60,000 bases of DNA from Takakia lepidozioides. Lineage: Eukaryota; Streptophyta; Takakiopsida; Takakiales; Takakiaceae. The stretch's first letter is position 1; every line of letters begins with the position of its first letter. The stretch spans positions 55,384,042 through 55,444,041 of the forward strand of contig CM060734.1 in the NCBI GenBank assembly GCA_030704615.1. The letters run 5' to 3'. This document shows positions 26,201 through 37,404 of the stretch, in pieces. The position numbers and the translations under genes were made by a program. Under the pieces are notes generated by a model, which worked only from the letters and a program-made list of their open reading frames with translations, did not search any database and had not been told where the DNA came from.

Positions 26201-26690
26201 GTTTGAGTTCGGTAAAAACTGAAAAACGGAAGCTTTTGCGACCATATCTGTTCGAGAGAGGATGAGAGAGAGAAGGTGACAGCCCCTGTTGTTTCTGTGA
26301 TTAGGATTCCAGGATTGAGCATTGTGATTAGAAACCTAGGCAAATGTTGCATATGGTGGCTAATTAACTTGCATAGCTCGTAAGTACTCATAGTCCTACG
26401 TTTGTGCGGTGGCATCTAGAGAAACACCATGGACTTCAACAGCTCTTCAACAGGCAGCTTATACAGGATTGGGGGCTCAAGGAATTTGCCGATCACAGTC
26501 CACCACTTATTCTGATTTTGTGGTTTTGGGGGCACACAAATTTTCCTTATGACCGTTGGCTATCGCATTCACATGAGGGCAGATTCCCTCTTGCTACAGA
26601 ATTTTCCAATCAACCAGTACAACATACTTCATGTGCATTCAATTTATAAGATTCTTTAAGGCCCTAGACCAGCCTCGAAACCCTAGATTG

Positions 26691-28869
26691 CATTAGTTCG
26701 CCTGATGAGTATTCTCATTCTTCCATTTACATGCGTGTGGAAGATATATCAGTCCTTCAGGTGCAGCAGACATAGTATGTGAAAATGATTGAGTGTCAAT
26801 CCTGCTGTCAATCAATCTATTACAACCCTAAAACAAATGATACATATCAGTTTCATTAAAGCCAAGTTCTTCGCCGGTTGCCTCCAAACTTCTTTGCATT
26901 AAACTTCAAGATTGAGAGTTCATCTCTACACTTCACCAATGTAGACTAACACTGAGACTTTATCAAAATTCTGAATCACCTCCCTTGAGCCTACAAAGAG
27001 TTGTAGAGCTGGACTCCTTGACCAGGACAAATGTCACTTCAGAGACTGGAGATTCCTTAGACACAGAGCCAGTGGCATGAAAGTAACAAGAGCACTACTT
27101 AAGCTTCTCATGGTCCAATCTCCAAAGCCAACTTATAACTGCCCTGGCGGATCTTCAAAAAATACACCTCTCCACACAATAAGTAACAGACAGTTGCTGG
27201 CCCGTGTTCTGACCCTTGTGGTAAGCTCTTGCAAGGTAGAGACTAAGAATTCTGCTATCAAAGTGCATTTCTGAAGTTTTGTTGATTTCTCTTGTGTGGA
27301 GTATATTGCCTTGGTCTTGGTCTACCCAGGTTAGTTTGGCAGCAAAGCTGTATAGTACGGTGCCTTGTATACATGAGGGTGTGAATAGGAGTGCTCATTG
27401 TTTTTTGGAGCAATTAAAGATAGGCAAAACGACAGAAGACGAAAGGCTATAGTCAGGCAAAAATTTTACCGCTAGGCCTCTGACCTCTGTAAAGAGGCAA
27501 GCTCTACACCCCTTTCTACTACCATGTGAGTTTGACTGGCTACTGTGGTGTGGAATGTAGAATATGGGAGAGATTTATAAGCGTATGCTAAGTTGTGAGG
27601 CCCACAAAGGATTGATCCAGCAGACGAGATAGCATCTCATAAACTGTCAATGGTGCCCTAGAGCAAACACTACGTATACCTGCTTGATCTTGCATCATGT
27701 TCCACCTTCCGTCCTTTGTGGCATGTGCCATTGACATGGTCGTGTTGTAGGAGATGTCATACCTGGGCCGATTTGTCGTAGCGGCGCCAGTAAAGATAAC
27801 TGCTGTTGTTGCAGGTGGTATGTTGTCATACGCACCAGTAAAAGCAGCCGCTGCTGCAGGTGGTATTTTGACATCACCTTGTTTGCCTGACAGATTTCGT
27901 CTCTTCCGTAGCTTTCCTCCAAGGGTGAACCTGAATTTTGTTTTACGGTCAGGGCTATCGCAAAGTCCACTTCGACATTCAGCGAGGCTGGCTTTTGTTG
28001 ATAGATCCAGTAGAGGAACTTAATGTTTTCAGAAAAACAGCGAGGACACTTCTTCTCACCTAGATGCAGGACCAGAAAAGCTGCAAGAGGGGCGTCTCCA
28101 TCTCCATGACTGTTTCTTTTTCTTTTCTTTGTTGGTGTAGCCACTTGTGCTTGAGCGCCATCCAACTCTCCTGCATGGGGATGTTGCACGTTGGCTACCC
28201 CCAAGAAGTCACCTTCATCAACTTCCATACAACTCTCCAGCTCGCTCTCAAGCAACATCGAAAAATTTATCTCTCCAAGGTCATCGACCTCTACAAGACC
28301 TCTATTGTGTTCCAGTTCTTGCGCCATGGTCATATTGATCCCCCCTGGACTCCAACTCCAAGTCAGATGCCTGTTTCAGATCCACTGGCCCACCTCCAAT
28401 ATACATGTTGCTAGGCTCCTCATGACCCATCACAAATTTTCTTCACGCTCCACGCTAGCGAGCAGATATGCACGATGGGTCGTCACTAGTCACAAATCTT
28501 CTTCACGCTTCATCATCCAGATCGTGGTAACTTGTTTTGTTACTCTAGGCAGAGAAGTTACGACGATCTGGATATTGAACATATGTGGATCGATCGGAAA
28601 ACAAGGGTTGAGATGAGTGCAGCACATCAGATCCAAGTTACTTGAGATACCACAGTATAGGCTCATAACTCATATGTAACTACTCGGAGTACATACAATT
28701 GCTTACCCAGTTCACTAGCTAAAGTAGATCACAGCAATGTTGAAGGAAAGAACAACCGCTCCACATCTTACACCGTTAGATTCGGCGCTTACGCATCGCC
28801 TGGCGTTGGATCGGGGCTTTATAAGGAGCTTGTTTGGGGTTCAAATCCGCACGGCGAACTATAAATGAT
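26691..28869. other. palindrome spacer (2.2 kb)
   Basis: Sequence between the two arms with no inverted partner. It holds the Dof-like relic (27695-28333). TCACAAAT.TTCTTCACGCT occurs twice (about 28431 and 28489). The region 26691-27690 contains only short frames and nothing I recognise. Confidence 0.6.
27695..28333 (-). pseudogene. degenerate Dof-type zinc-finger transcription factor
   Basis: The minus-strand frame of 212 codons has an acidic N-terminus, a basic TPTKKRKR patch and EKKCPRCFSENIKFLYW, which matches the first half of a Dof finger (CPRC, xNxKFCYYNNY). The second half (QPRYFCKxCRRYW) is not in this frame: the +1 frame has QPR then stops, and a further frame gives FTLGGKLRKRR, resembling the Dof end LRNVPVGGGxRKNKR, then NLSGKQGDVKIPP and Ala-rich sequence. 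So the last Cys pair is lost and the frame has shifted at least once. The open 212-codon frame is probably fortuitous after the shift. Known Dof proteins resemble this layout; the assignment is by motif only. Confidence 0.55.
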
Positions 28870-28989
28870 GCCTAAGTTTTCGAGGCTGGTCTAGGGGCCT
28901 TTTAAAGAATCTTGAATGCGATAGCCAACGGTCATAAGTAAAATTTGTGTGTGCCCCCAAAACCAGTAAGGAAAGGGTTAGATCATCTT

Positions 28990-29150
28990 CAGCAAACTAT
29001 TACAATCGCTCACCTCTGTGGGGTCTCTTCCTTTTGTGCTTCATATCAAATGCCTGCTTCTTAGGTTACATAACTTAACTCAGTTCAATGTGGTCATATC
29101 CACATAGGAGTGACTAGACAAGTATCATTAACATTCCCCCTTCAATTTAT
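28990..29150 (-). mobile_element. Ty1-copia-type LTR fragment with polypurine tract
   Basis: On the minus strand, TTGAAGGGGGAA (a polypurine tract) is followed by TGTTAATGATACTTG, the usual layout at the start of a copia 3' LTR. About 140 bp of LTR-like sequence follows. It interrupts the match between the two palindrome arms, so it was either inserted in the right arm or lost from the left. No internal genes are present. The call rests on the tract and TG start only. Confidence 0.45.
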
Positions 29151-29424
29151 ACTGTACTGTTGAAGAGCTGTTGAAGTCCATGGTGTTTCTACACCACAGC
29201 ACAAACGTAGGACTATCAGTACTTACTCTATGCAAGTTAATTAGCCACCATACGCGACATTTGCCTAGGCTTCTAAATTCAATGCTCAATCCTGGAATCC
29301 TAATCACAGAAACAACAGGGACTGTCACCTTCTCTCTCTCTCTCATTCTCTCTCGAACAGATATGCTCGCAAAAGCTTCCGTTTTTCAATTTTTACAAAA
29401 CTTCAAACCGGCACATTTTAAATC

Positions 29425-29632
29425 CACCCTTTATATCTGTACTTCTCTCTGCATGTAGCCACAGGGGCCTAGTAGATGAGGGCCATCACTACTTTGTTTC
29501 CATGAGCCGACATCATGCCTCACACCTGCATTGGAGCAATTTTCCTGCATCGTGTCAAACCTTCTTGGCCGTGCAGGGCGATTAGCTCAGGCAGGAGACT
29601 TCATTAACAACATGCCAAAATCAAACCAGGTG
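29425..29632 (+). pseudogene. PPR gene fragment, right arm
   Basis: Mirror copy of 25985-26200. It reads GLVDEGHHYFVSMSRHH-like sequence in one frame (with stops just before it) and FSCIVSNLLGRAGRLAQAG then DFINNMP in another. No complete repeat array or E domain is present. Confidence 0.8.
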
Positions 29633-29999
29633 ATGACTAGGTTTGCTTAGGTGCGGCGAATACTTTTTTCAAGAGTGATCCAACGCAGGTTGCAGGTTCT
29701 GTGCTGCATTCCCACTGCTATTGAACAAATTGCCCCTGACTACGTACTACCTCATCTTCTCCCCCTTCCCTTGGCCGGTGACCCATGAGCCTTGAACAAT
29801 TTCACAATTGCTGCAGGCGTCATTGCGTACTATGGATCTGGACAGTACTGAACTGCCAGTGTTGAAACACTAATGCAAACTGCCGCCTGTCAGCCTAAGA
29901 CACTCCGATTCACAGGCAGGGGTAGGAGTTGGGTGCTCACAAAGGCTATAGATAGTTCAGTAGGATTACACGTAGCTACGGTGGCGTTATCCTAGCCAT

Positions 30000-30643
30000 T
30001 CATGCGCACCGGTTTATATTCACCACCCCTTTGGGTCGGTGAAGCACGTGTGTCGACGTTGCTGCGTTGGTGAGCGTTTCTCACGGTGAGATCTGACCTC
30101 TTTCTATCAAGCCAAGCGAGCTGTGCTCCAACGAACAAGTCAGAACAGAAGCTTGCATCCACGCTCTTACAAATCCTGTCGGGAGGGACTGAAACCCACA
30201 TTTCATAAATTGAGAGACAGTCGAGCAATCACTAAATTGCGGGGCGGGCCATGTGTAAAGTGTACGCGCTGCGTGGCCGCTCCCCTCCTCAACATTCAGC
30301 TTCTGCAAAACTGGGCGGACACGTGGGAAAATATTGCGCAGAAAGTGAATCCATCGCGACAGTACCGCCCATTTTCTCACTCTCGTGAAAGCGCACAGAT
30401 TCTACGTGCTGGATTCCTTACTGCATGACACGTCAAAGAAGTGATCTGGAAAGTAATTCGGTTTCACCTGACCCAGACACTCTACATATACTTCTGCTCC
30501 GTCTCACTACAATGCATCGTCTGCAACATTCTTCGAGTGCTACTCCCCGTCTGCACTTTCTCCGCTAGTCAGCTTCAACAAGTCACTCTCCTCAGTTAGC
30601 TTCCAGCATTCGCAGCTCTGCATTTGTTGTCTGACTCGAGCAG
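30000..30643 (+). promoter_or_regulatory. ELIP promoter region, right arm, with two CACGTG boxes
   Basis: CACGTG cores at 30045-30050 and 30320-30325 (GGACACGTGGGAAA, 319 bp before the ATG), at the same spacing as in the left arm. CTACATATACTTC at about 30482 could serve as a weak TATA box. Light or ABA control is inferred from these boxes. Confidence 0.6.
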
Positions 30644-31848
30644 ATGGCATCCTTAATGTCGCACACTGCTACTGCCCAGCTTGGAGGCCTCCAGGCTTTG
30701 TCTATGCAGTCCACTAGGTTTAGCAAAATAGGAAGCGCACGGTTAGCTGCAGGCTCTCCCAGGTTACTGACCTCCCTTGCCGGAAGAGTGCGGTGCGAGG
30801 CTGGTGAGGGACCATTGGCAGGTGTGAAGGACGCAGTCGACAAGGTCACCAAGAAAGACATTACCAGGGATGAGATACTTACCAACCAAGAAACTAATGA
30901 ATCGGAGAAGCGGTCGGTGTTTGGAGCGACGCCAAACTCTGGGTCGCTCTATCCACGCCCTGAAGTGGAGAGGAGGCCCGAGACAGGAAGCAAGGGATTT
31001 TCAAGCGTGTTTGCATTCGATGGAGCCGCACCCGAGACAATCAATGGACGTTTGGTAAGCTGTCTTTCGGATAAGTCCTCGTCTCTAGCCCCTCACAAAT
31101 GCCCAGTTTAACTGTTCAGGACCCTATGTAGTCACTGTAATCACATCTACGACCGACTTCTGGTCAATATGACGGTCAATATCGTATCTGGCGTCGATCT
31201 TCAAACTTCCACATCATCTTCTCTAGACACCCACCTTTTATGCACGCGGGATTGTGGAGCGGGATGTGGGTTTCGTGCATGACATTTGAAAGAATCTGCA
31301 GGCTTGAATTCAATCTTTAGAATCATGATTCCTAAAATTATATACACGCTTACTTACTACCAAGTCAATGAATCACTGTAAGGAAGATGTAGATTCTCAT
31401 ATACTCCAACAGAAGTGCGAGGTTCGTACATAGCTGAATAAGTTACCCCCGTCTGACATCAATGCTTGACACCGTTACTGCTTACTTCTGCGATCTAGTT
31501 TGTTTCTGTACAGTAATGTCTATAGCTGAAAGCTCTTTCGGTGGCACATTGCAGGCTATGGTGGGATTCGTGTGGGCGGCTGTTGCAGAGAAGACGACCG
31601 GATTGACAGTTCTGGAGCAGCTGTTCAACCCCGGAACTACTGGACTCGTATATTTCTTGATTGCTGTGCAACTGCTCACATACGCGTCCTTGGTGCCAAT
31701 CATGAATGGAGAATCCACCGACGCCCGAAGCTTCGGTCCCTTCAACGCCAGGGCTGAGCGCTGGAATGGTCGTCTTGCCATGATCGGCTTCTTCTCTCTC
31801 ATCGTCACTGAGCTGTTCCTCCATGCCCCCGTCTACGGACCCATGTAA
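30644..31848 (+). CDS. ELIP: early light-induced protein (ELIP), right-arm copy, two exons
   Basis: Thylakoid pigment-binding stress protein, 234 aa, exons 30644-31054 and 31555-31848. The N-terminus is MASLMSHTATAQL (left copy MASIIS). ETINGRL/AMVGF is split by the intron. Helix 2 lies around YFLIAVQLLTYAS, and helix 3 has ERWNGRLAMIGFFSL. The stop follows YGPM. The reading frame, donor GTAAGC and acceptor TTGCAG are all intact, so both ELIP copies appear usable. It is convergent with the intact GAUT gene downstream and divergent from the left ELIP, 5.7 kb away across the palindrome centre. Upstream sequence is almost identical between arms, so the two genes probably share expression. Confidence 0.93.
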
Positions 31849-33229
31849 CTTGCAAGCCATCAGATTTTAGTCATCGTCGGGACAATGTACACTGTACAAA
31901 TTGGCGTAGATACGAGGAATTTCTATTGTCCAGATTGTGTACATTCGCTAGAGAAACGCTGGGACTAGAAAGTTGACACTTGTATTTGTCACGTCCGACA
32001 TTTTGTACTTCGTAAATGTATAGCAATTAAGCTTCGACATCTTGGGTAACGGGTTGATTGGGTTGTCAGCTGCACTCGTTGAGATGTGAACTTCCGTGAT
32101 GAATATAAAATGCACCTCGAAGATCATAGCGTGGATTCAGAACTCTGTACAAACGCCTACATCTTCCTAAGTCTGATATCAACGGAATCAACGGCTCTCA
32201 AAGAGGCAATGACGTTAGGATGGTAGACTAGAAGGCGAGCTCTGATCTACGGATTGGAAATGTACTGATGAATAGAGTGATGTGTATGAGTTTGCGAGAA
32301 TCTCTGTGTATGATTGTGAATACAATCTACCTTGGTGTATGAGCGTAATACCTGTAAGCTCTCAGGATCATTCGAGGTCTCTTCACTGATTAACGTGGAT
32401 AATAGCGTGGACAGCTCTGTTCGGATGGTCATGGATAGCGTTCTCATAGCGTCAATCAGCTAGATAGCGTCAATCAGACCATCGCAACAATGTACTTTAC
32501 ACTGTCGGTGTCAGAACTATGGCAGATCTGTCACAGGAATCTCCAATACATAAACACTAGTTGATTAAACCCAAATCATCCTCCTCAGGACTGTACTCAG
32601 TTAGATCCTGAGCCGATTCCCTCAAACCCTAATCGAAATTCTTCCGCACATGCTCCTCTCACTTGGCCAAGTACGTGTTGCTTCATATCAGAATTCCCTT
32701 ACAACAAGAGTAGCTGAGCTAACAGCGAGTCATGAATACCCGATGGATCGTCGGTGGATGAGGCGTGCTAACCTCCTTGATGTGCAGAAAGGTCTTCGAA
32801 CAAAAAATGGAATGAAGCTTGAGTTAGATTACACGCAGATACATGTGAGGAAAGTGTGCAGGACATATAAATACCGTTGTTCATCATATGTCCATTGGAA
32901 GTGATAACTCTCATTTGCTACTAAAACGCTTATATGGAAATACCAACTGAACGGAGTGACGATTTGTGTTGAAGCTGCCTCAGATACAATTATTCGATAC
33001 AGGCAAGTGTAAAACCCCTGTTTTTCCAGTTCTAATAAGCACCTTGAAGTTATCTGCAGCGCATGAGGATGTACGATGATGTCCATTTTCTAATGCGGTG
33101 CAGAGGCTGTTTTTCCAAGCGAGATATGTTCTTTCCTAGCATCTCTCTCTCTCTCTCTGTCTCTGTCTCTGCCTGCAAGGGGAGAGCTCACAATGACAAC
33201 AGAGATGAATGACCATCAGCCACAAAGAA
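31849..33229. other. intergenic sequence between ELIP and GAUT, right arm
   Basis: Mirror of 22355-23769. Contains the 3' flanks of the convergent genes and a CT/GT-rich microsatellite at about 33140-33170. No gene is recognised. Confidence 0.55.
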
Positions 33230-36200
33230 TCAATGAATGTTGCATTGCTGCACATATGCTTGCCCATAATTTACATAGCGCTCCCACAATGGCTTATACC
33301 TACTCATCGCTAACTTTAACCAGGGCTTCATGTTCCCATTGAAATGGACAACAGCCCCCTTTTCTATCACCTTGCTATCAATATTTGGATCATACCCGAG
33401 TCCCAAGACGTGCCACCATCGATCAAGGGGCTGCATAAGTCCATAGAAGGTCAAAAGACCAGGCGGCAGTGTCCCAAGCTTCCAAAGAGTTCTATCCACA
33501 TTCTGTTCTTGCCAGTAATGATACCGGCTGGTAACATTGGCTTGCTTCCACCTGACCAAATCAAATACATTCATACCAAAGGCCCAACCACAAGAATCAG
33601 GGTTGAAATCGGATCGTAGCTTGGGATGTGAGAAGTTCAAGTACTTGTGAAAGCGATGGAAGCTTTCCAGGCAAGTCTCTACGGCACCATTCACATTGCC
33701 ATGTAAGTTGATGGAGAACAGTTCCGTGAGGTCACGCTGAACGACCACATCATCATCGAGGAACACCACCTACGACCAAAAACAACAAATATGAAATCTT
33801 GTATAGAAACTGAGAATGGCTTAAGTAATATATCATAGATTCAGAATAGAATGCAATCCTGGTCAAAGCTCCCCAAATATACACATAGATGAGACCTTGC
33901 AGCTAAGAGAAGACAAAGCCAAAAGAAAGGAAAAACAGAAGTTACATGCAACTAGAATCGACGTGATATGAACTGTCTGTTTCACTGATGATTTGCCAGT
34001 TAACTTTTACTCTCTTGGCAGGACCATGTTCCTGTTAGCCCATCCTGTCTGTTCGCTTACATAAACTTGAGAGCTTGCAACCATGCCTGGATTGGAACAT
34101 GCCCCTTTTGCTTCGAACCTCATTCACTAAGAATTGAACACTAAAAGATCGGGCACTCCTATGATCTAGAATGTTACCTTGTTTAGTGCTGGATACACCT
34201 CAGGGATGTAAAACCGTAAATGATTTAGCATTGACAAGTACTTTGGGTTACGAAATTTGAGTGTGCTTTTTGAGTCTTGCCCAGCACCCTTGAAGTAATA
34301 GCTTCGAGTTTCAGCATCTTCTAGCTGCTTCAACACTGGGACATATGATGAATTGAGCCATGTATAGTCATCGATGTTCTGGACTTCAACTGTTGCTCCC
34401 CTGTAAGACCAATATAACCCAACACTGACTCTTTAGTGACTGACTGAAATAATGACGACTTCGCTTACTTCCATACCTGAGTTACTCTAGGATCTTCCAA
34501 GTATAAATCGCAGTGTTGCTGTGCTGTTTTGCTGTTTCCTCCAGCTGTACCTAACCATGCATTGGAATTCGACCTACAGACTTGCTGCTCAAATGGTATT
34601 TCCATTACCCACCTGACAAGCATTCATGCTTTGTGTAGGAATCTTCATCCATGTCTTCTAGACCCAGAAAGAGTGAACATGTATGTATATCACACATCAC
34701 TGGGCGTAAAGAGGCAATGATTCCTTCAAACAATTATTTGCTGAAAAATGCAAAGGTTATCAACACCCAATCCAGACATCAGCATGGTACGGAATATGCA
34801 TCCCCAACTAACAATGAGGCAGACCAAATGATCGGTGCAGAAGACAACATTCTTGAGTGCTGGTGGGAACTTTTGCAACCTGCTTCAACTGTCTGTAGCA
34901 CATATGGAGGCACACTTGTGTCATATCATGGGGCTGTGATGAACCACACCTCCATGACAACCAACCTCATGGCACATGGCCACTCTATCAAAGCTGGAGG
35001 ACATTCCTAATACATGCTATACATAATTATTGGATAAGTGATGATTGTACCTGAAATCATTTAACACAAACCATGTCTGCATGGCCCCATAATTCATGTG
35101 GTCAGTCACCACGTGAAACACCAGCTCATCAGGGTGCCGAGAATTGCAAATGGTTGAGTTCACAACGACTGAAGTAGCCAAAACATTGTCTGAAAAAACG
35201 CAAAAATGGTAGAGGCTGTTGTCCGTGAGCTTTGGTGACTTCCGGACCTGTTCGACTGATTTGTGTAGTTGGGGGTCCATTGCCCACTCCATTGTCAGTC
35301 GCATGCCCAGGCAATGCAAGCTCTTGGGAACCGCCTCAGCTGCTAGCTGCCCAAACACTGTGCTTTGTACAGCTGCCGCATTCGCTCGCTCCTCCAAAGC
35401 CTACATCATAAGCCTCGTTTGCTCATATCTACTTCATGCTTAGATCTCCAGTGGTATCAATGCACATCATGATCTCTAGTGTGGTGACAATGCCAGCCCT
35501 TAAAATTAGCACTAAGGTAGAAGACCTCTAGAATTTGACCACTGAACTCAAAATTGCAGTGTGTGTTTTTGCCACCCAAACCCTCTTTAATATTGCCAAA
35601 CACCGAGTACAATCTTGGGCTGCACAGTTCCCCACACACTCTCATCAAACTCATTGTTGACTTCAAATTTCACCTCTGGTCAACACAAGCTAGCTACACT
35701 TCTGAACCCGAAAGCTCTTTGCATGTGTAGTTCAAAACTATCTTGCCCCAGACCCAATAGGACAGGTCTCAAACCTGTGAGAGAGATGCTTGCCCAATCC
35801 CCCCAACTGACACAAGGTGGTGTCGAATAGGCATTGGGAATCCCTTTCCTCTCTCAGGTCCAACAAAAAGGTTCTATCTTAGTAGACGTTCTTTTTCTTT
35901 CTGAATAGCCTGTTAATAGAATGTCCTCAAAGACCAATACCTCGCCCAAAAACGGAATGACCTACCTGTATTTGTGCTTTGAGCTTCATAATCATTGTAG
36001 CGCTGTCATAGTGAAGCTCCTTTGCATGGGCAATGAGTGCTGACATCTCCTTTATCACAGGCTCAGCATCCTTTCCAGAGACAGTGGTGCCTCGCAAGGC
36101 GGCCTCAGAGAGCAACAGCTGGGCAACCCGGATTTGAGCACTCAATTCCCATGCAAACCCATAGTTGCTATTCTCCTTGGCAATCACCGCAAGGGCCTTC

Positions 36201-37036
36201 GCCACTGTCATCTGATCACCTAGTTGTCGTGCAACAGAGCTAGTGCTCAGCATCTCCGCTGTCATGTTCACTCTCCCAAGTCTCTGCCCTTCATCACTCA
36301 TCTGCAATACGGTACGGGATAAGTGAAACCAGTACAATATTCTATACAAAAACTCAATTGTACTGAAAGGGCACAAAACAAATTTGAGCAAGCCGTTATG
36401 GTGGACGAGAGTCAAGAATAAATGGATCAAGTTGGAATTATTCACTCTCACATATCTATGCTCAAGCACTGGCAGAAGGTCAACACATTAAGTACAGGCC
36501 TTGATCTTCGGTGTTCCACTTTGTCCTACCAGAGACTAATTTCTTCTTTCCTTTCAGTTCAACTGTTACAGAGGTCCTATGTGACCCCAGTGGCCATCAT
36601 AAATTATTCTCTTTCTTAAGTGAGCCATTGTGCATGATTGAGGGCTTCAGAGTAAAGCCGAGTGACAAGGAAGGCAAGGAGCCACCACATAAATGCAAGT
36701 CATAAAGGTAAATTTACAGACAGCTAGTACAATTGTTGCAAGCCTTGGGCTGAAAAAATTAATCCAATCGGCTTCTTGGCAAAGCAGTGCTAATCTGCAG
36801 AGAGGTAGCAAGGGAAAGAAACTTTCTGAGCACTGCTATGATCTTATGTGTTGTCTCATGAGATTAAGAAGAAATAGAGAAAACTTATATCATCCACAGC
36901 AGGTACTCATAAGACGTTGTTTGCCGTAGCCTTGTGGCCCAGTTTGGGCGGAACACAAAGGGACAGAACCTCCCTTTGTCAGGGGCTGATGCCGGTAGTA
37001 AGACTTACCTTGGAATAATCAATTGATCCGGGTCAA

Positions 37037-37070
<34 letters not shown>

Positions 37071-37404
37071 GGGGGGGTGTGGAGGGTGATGGGAAATAGA
37101 TCATTGCCCACACGCTTTGCCACTATGAGAGGATCTCTAAGGCATCTAGCAACCCTAAAAATTTGGGAATGTCATTCCCAAATCTCCCCTTTTCCTCAAC
37201 CCCCACCTTGAAAATGAAATGAAACGAAAAACGAAGTTGAGTGAAGGGGAGCCTGACCGGATGGTCCTTTCCTGGAAGCTGTCGTAGGGGACCCAAGAAC
37301 GCCACGTAAAGAAAACTCAGCCCACTTGCCACCAGCAGCAATGATATCCACGAAATTCGAGGCCTCGTGGGGGACCTACGCCCTTCACCTAGCCGACGGC
37401 TCAT
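33230..37404 (-). CDS. GAUT: homogalacturonan galacturonosyltransferase-like protein, GAUT10/11 type, complete, 5 exons
   Basis: GT8-family Golgi enzyme expected to add galacturonic acid from UDP-GalA to pectin. Exons: 37404-37207, 36301-35966, 35400-35051, 34400-34178, 33769-33230 (TGA); 1,647 nt, about 548 aa, close to plant GAUT10/11. Exon 1 gives a short basic cytosolic tail and one signal anchor (ISWISLLLVASGLSFLYVAF), as in type II Golgi proteins. The stem includes MTAEMLSTSSVARQLGDQM. The catalytic domain has FCVFSDNVLATSVVVNS, NPKYLSMLNHLRFYIPE, the DDD metal-binding segment VVFLDDDVVVQ, HGNVNGAVETC, CGWAFGMNVFDL, WKLGTLPPGLL, HVLGLGYD and HFNGNMKPWLK. The exon 1 donor is the least certain junction. 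It is the only intact GAUT here; its left-arm twin is broken. Confidence 0.93.
36900..37025 (-). repeat. dispersed repeat, copy in right-arm GAUT intron 1
   Basis: Reverse-complement partner of 18775-18905 with the same blocks (TTACCTTGGAATAA, CGTAGCCTTGTGGCC, CATAAGACG). It is duplicated with the palindrome and so is not an independent insertion. Confidence 0.65.
37037..37078. repeat. AG microsatellite plus long G run
   Basis: (AG)n followed by about 18 consecutive G, interrupted little. It lies in GAUT intron 1 and is longer than the C run at the mirror site in the left arm. The base count in such a run is not reliable. Confidence 0.85.

Larger units (their letters stand above)
17977..26690 (+). 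repeat. left arm of a 20-kb palindrome (inverted duplication)
   Basis: About 8.7 kb whose reverse complement matches 28870-37846 at high identity, judged by eye over the ELIP gene, GAUT exons and intergenic stretches. The outer edge is at CCATGGATTAGCATG (about 17977). A strong match runs to GCTCTTCAACAG (26453); after indels, a second block (GGTTTTGGGGGCACAC, CCTAGACCAGCCTCGAAA) carries it to about 26690. Inside the arm, 19618-22253 is flipped relative to the rest, so that portion forms a direct repeat with the right arm. The arm contains a broken GAUT, an intact ELIP and a PPR fragment. Confidence 0.92.

Noticed and set aside
27754-28616. Plus-strand frames of 89 to 141 codons opposite the Dof relic
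   Set aside because: Low-complexity or antisense content; the minus strand carries the recognisable zinc-finger sequence.
28780-28860. tRNA-like sequence with GGGGTTCAAATCCGC resembling a B box
   Set aside because: The flanking bases do not form a T stem of five pairs, and no acceptor or anticodon stem can be drawn; probably chance or an old SINE scrap.
34651-35010. 119-codon plus-strand frame within the right-arm GAUT gene
   Set aside because: It lies in intron 3 of GAUT, with a shorter mirror in the left arm; the content is not protein-like and the exon assignments explain the locus.
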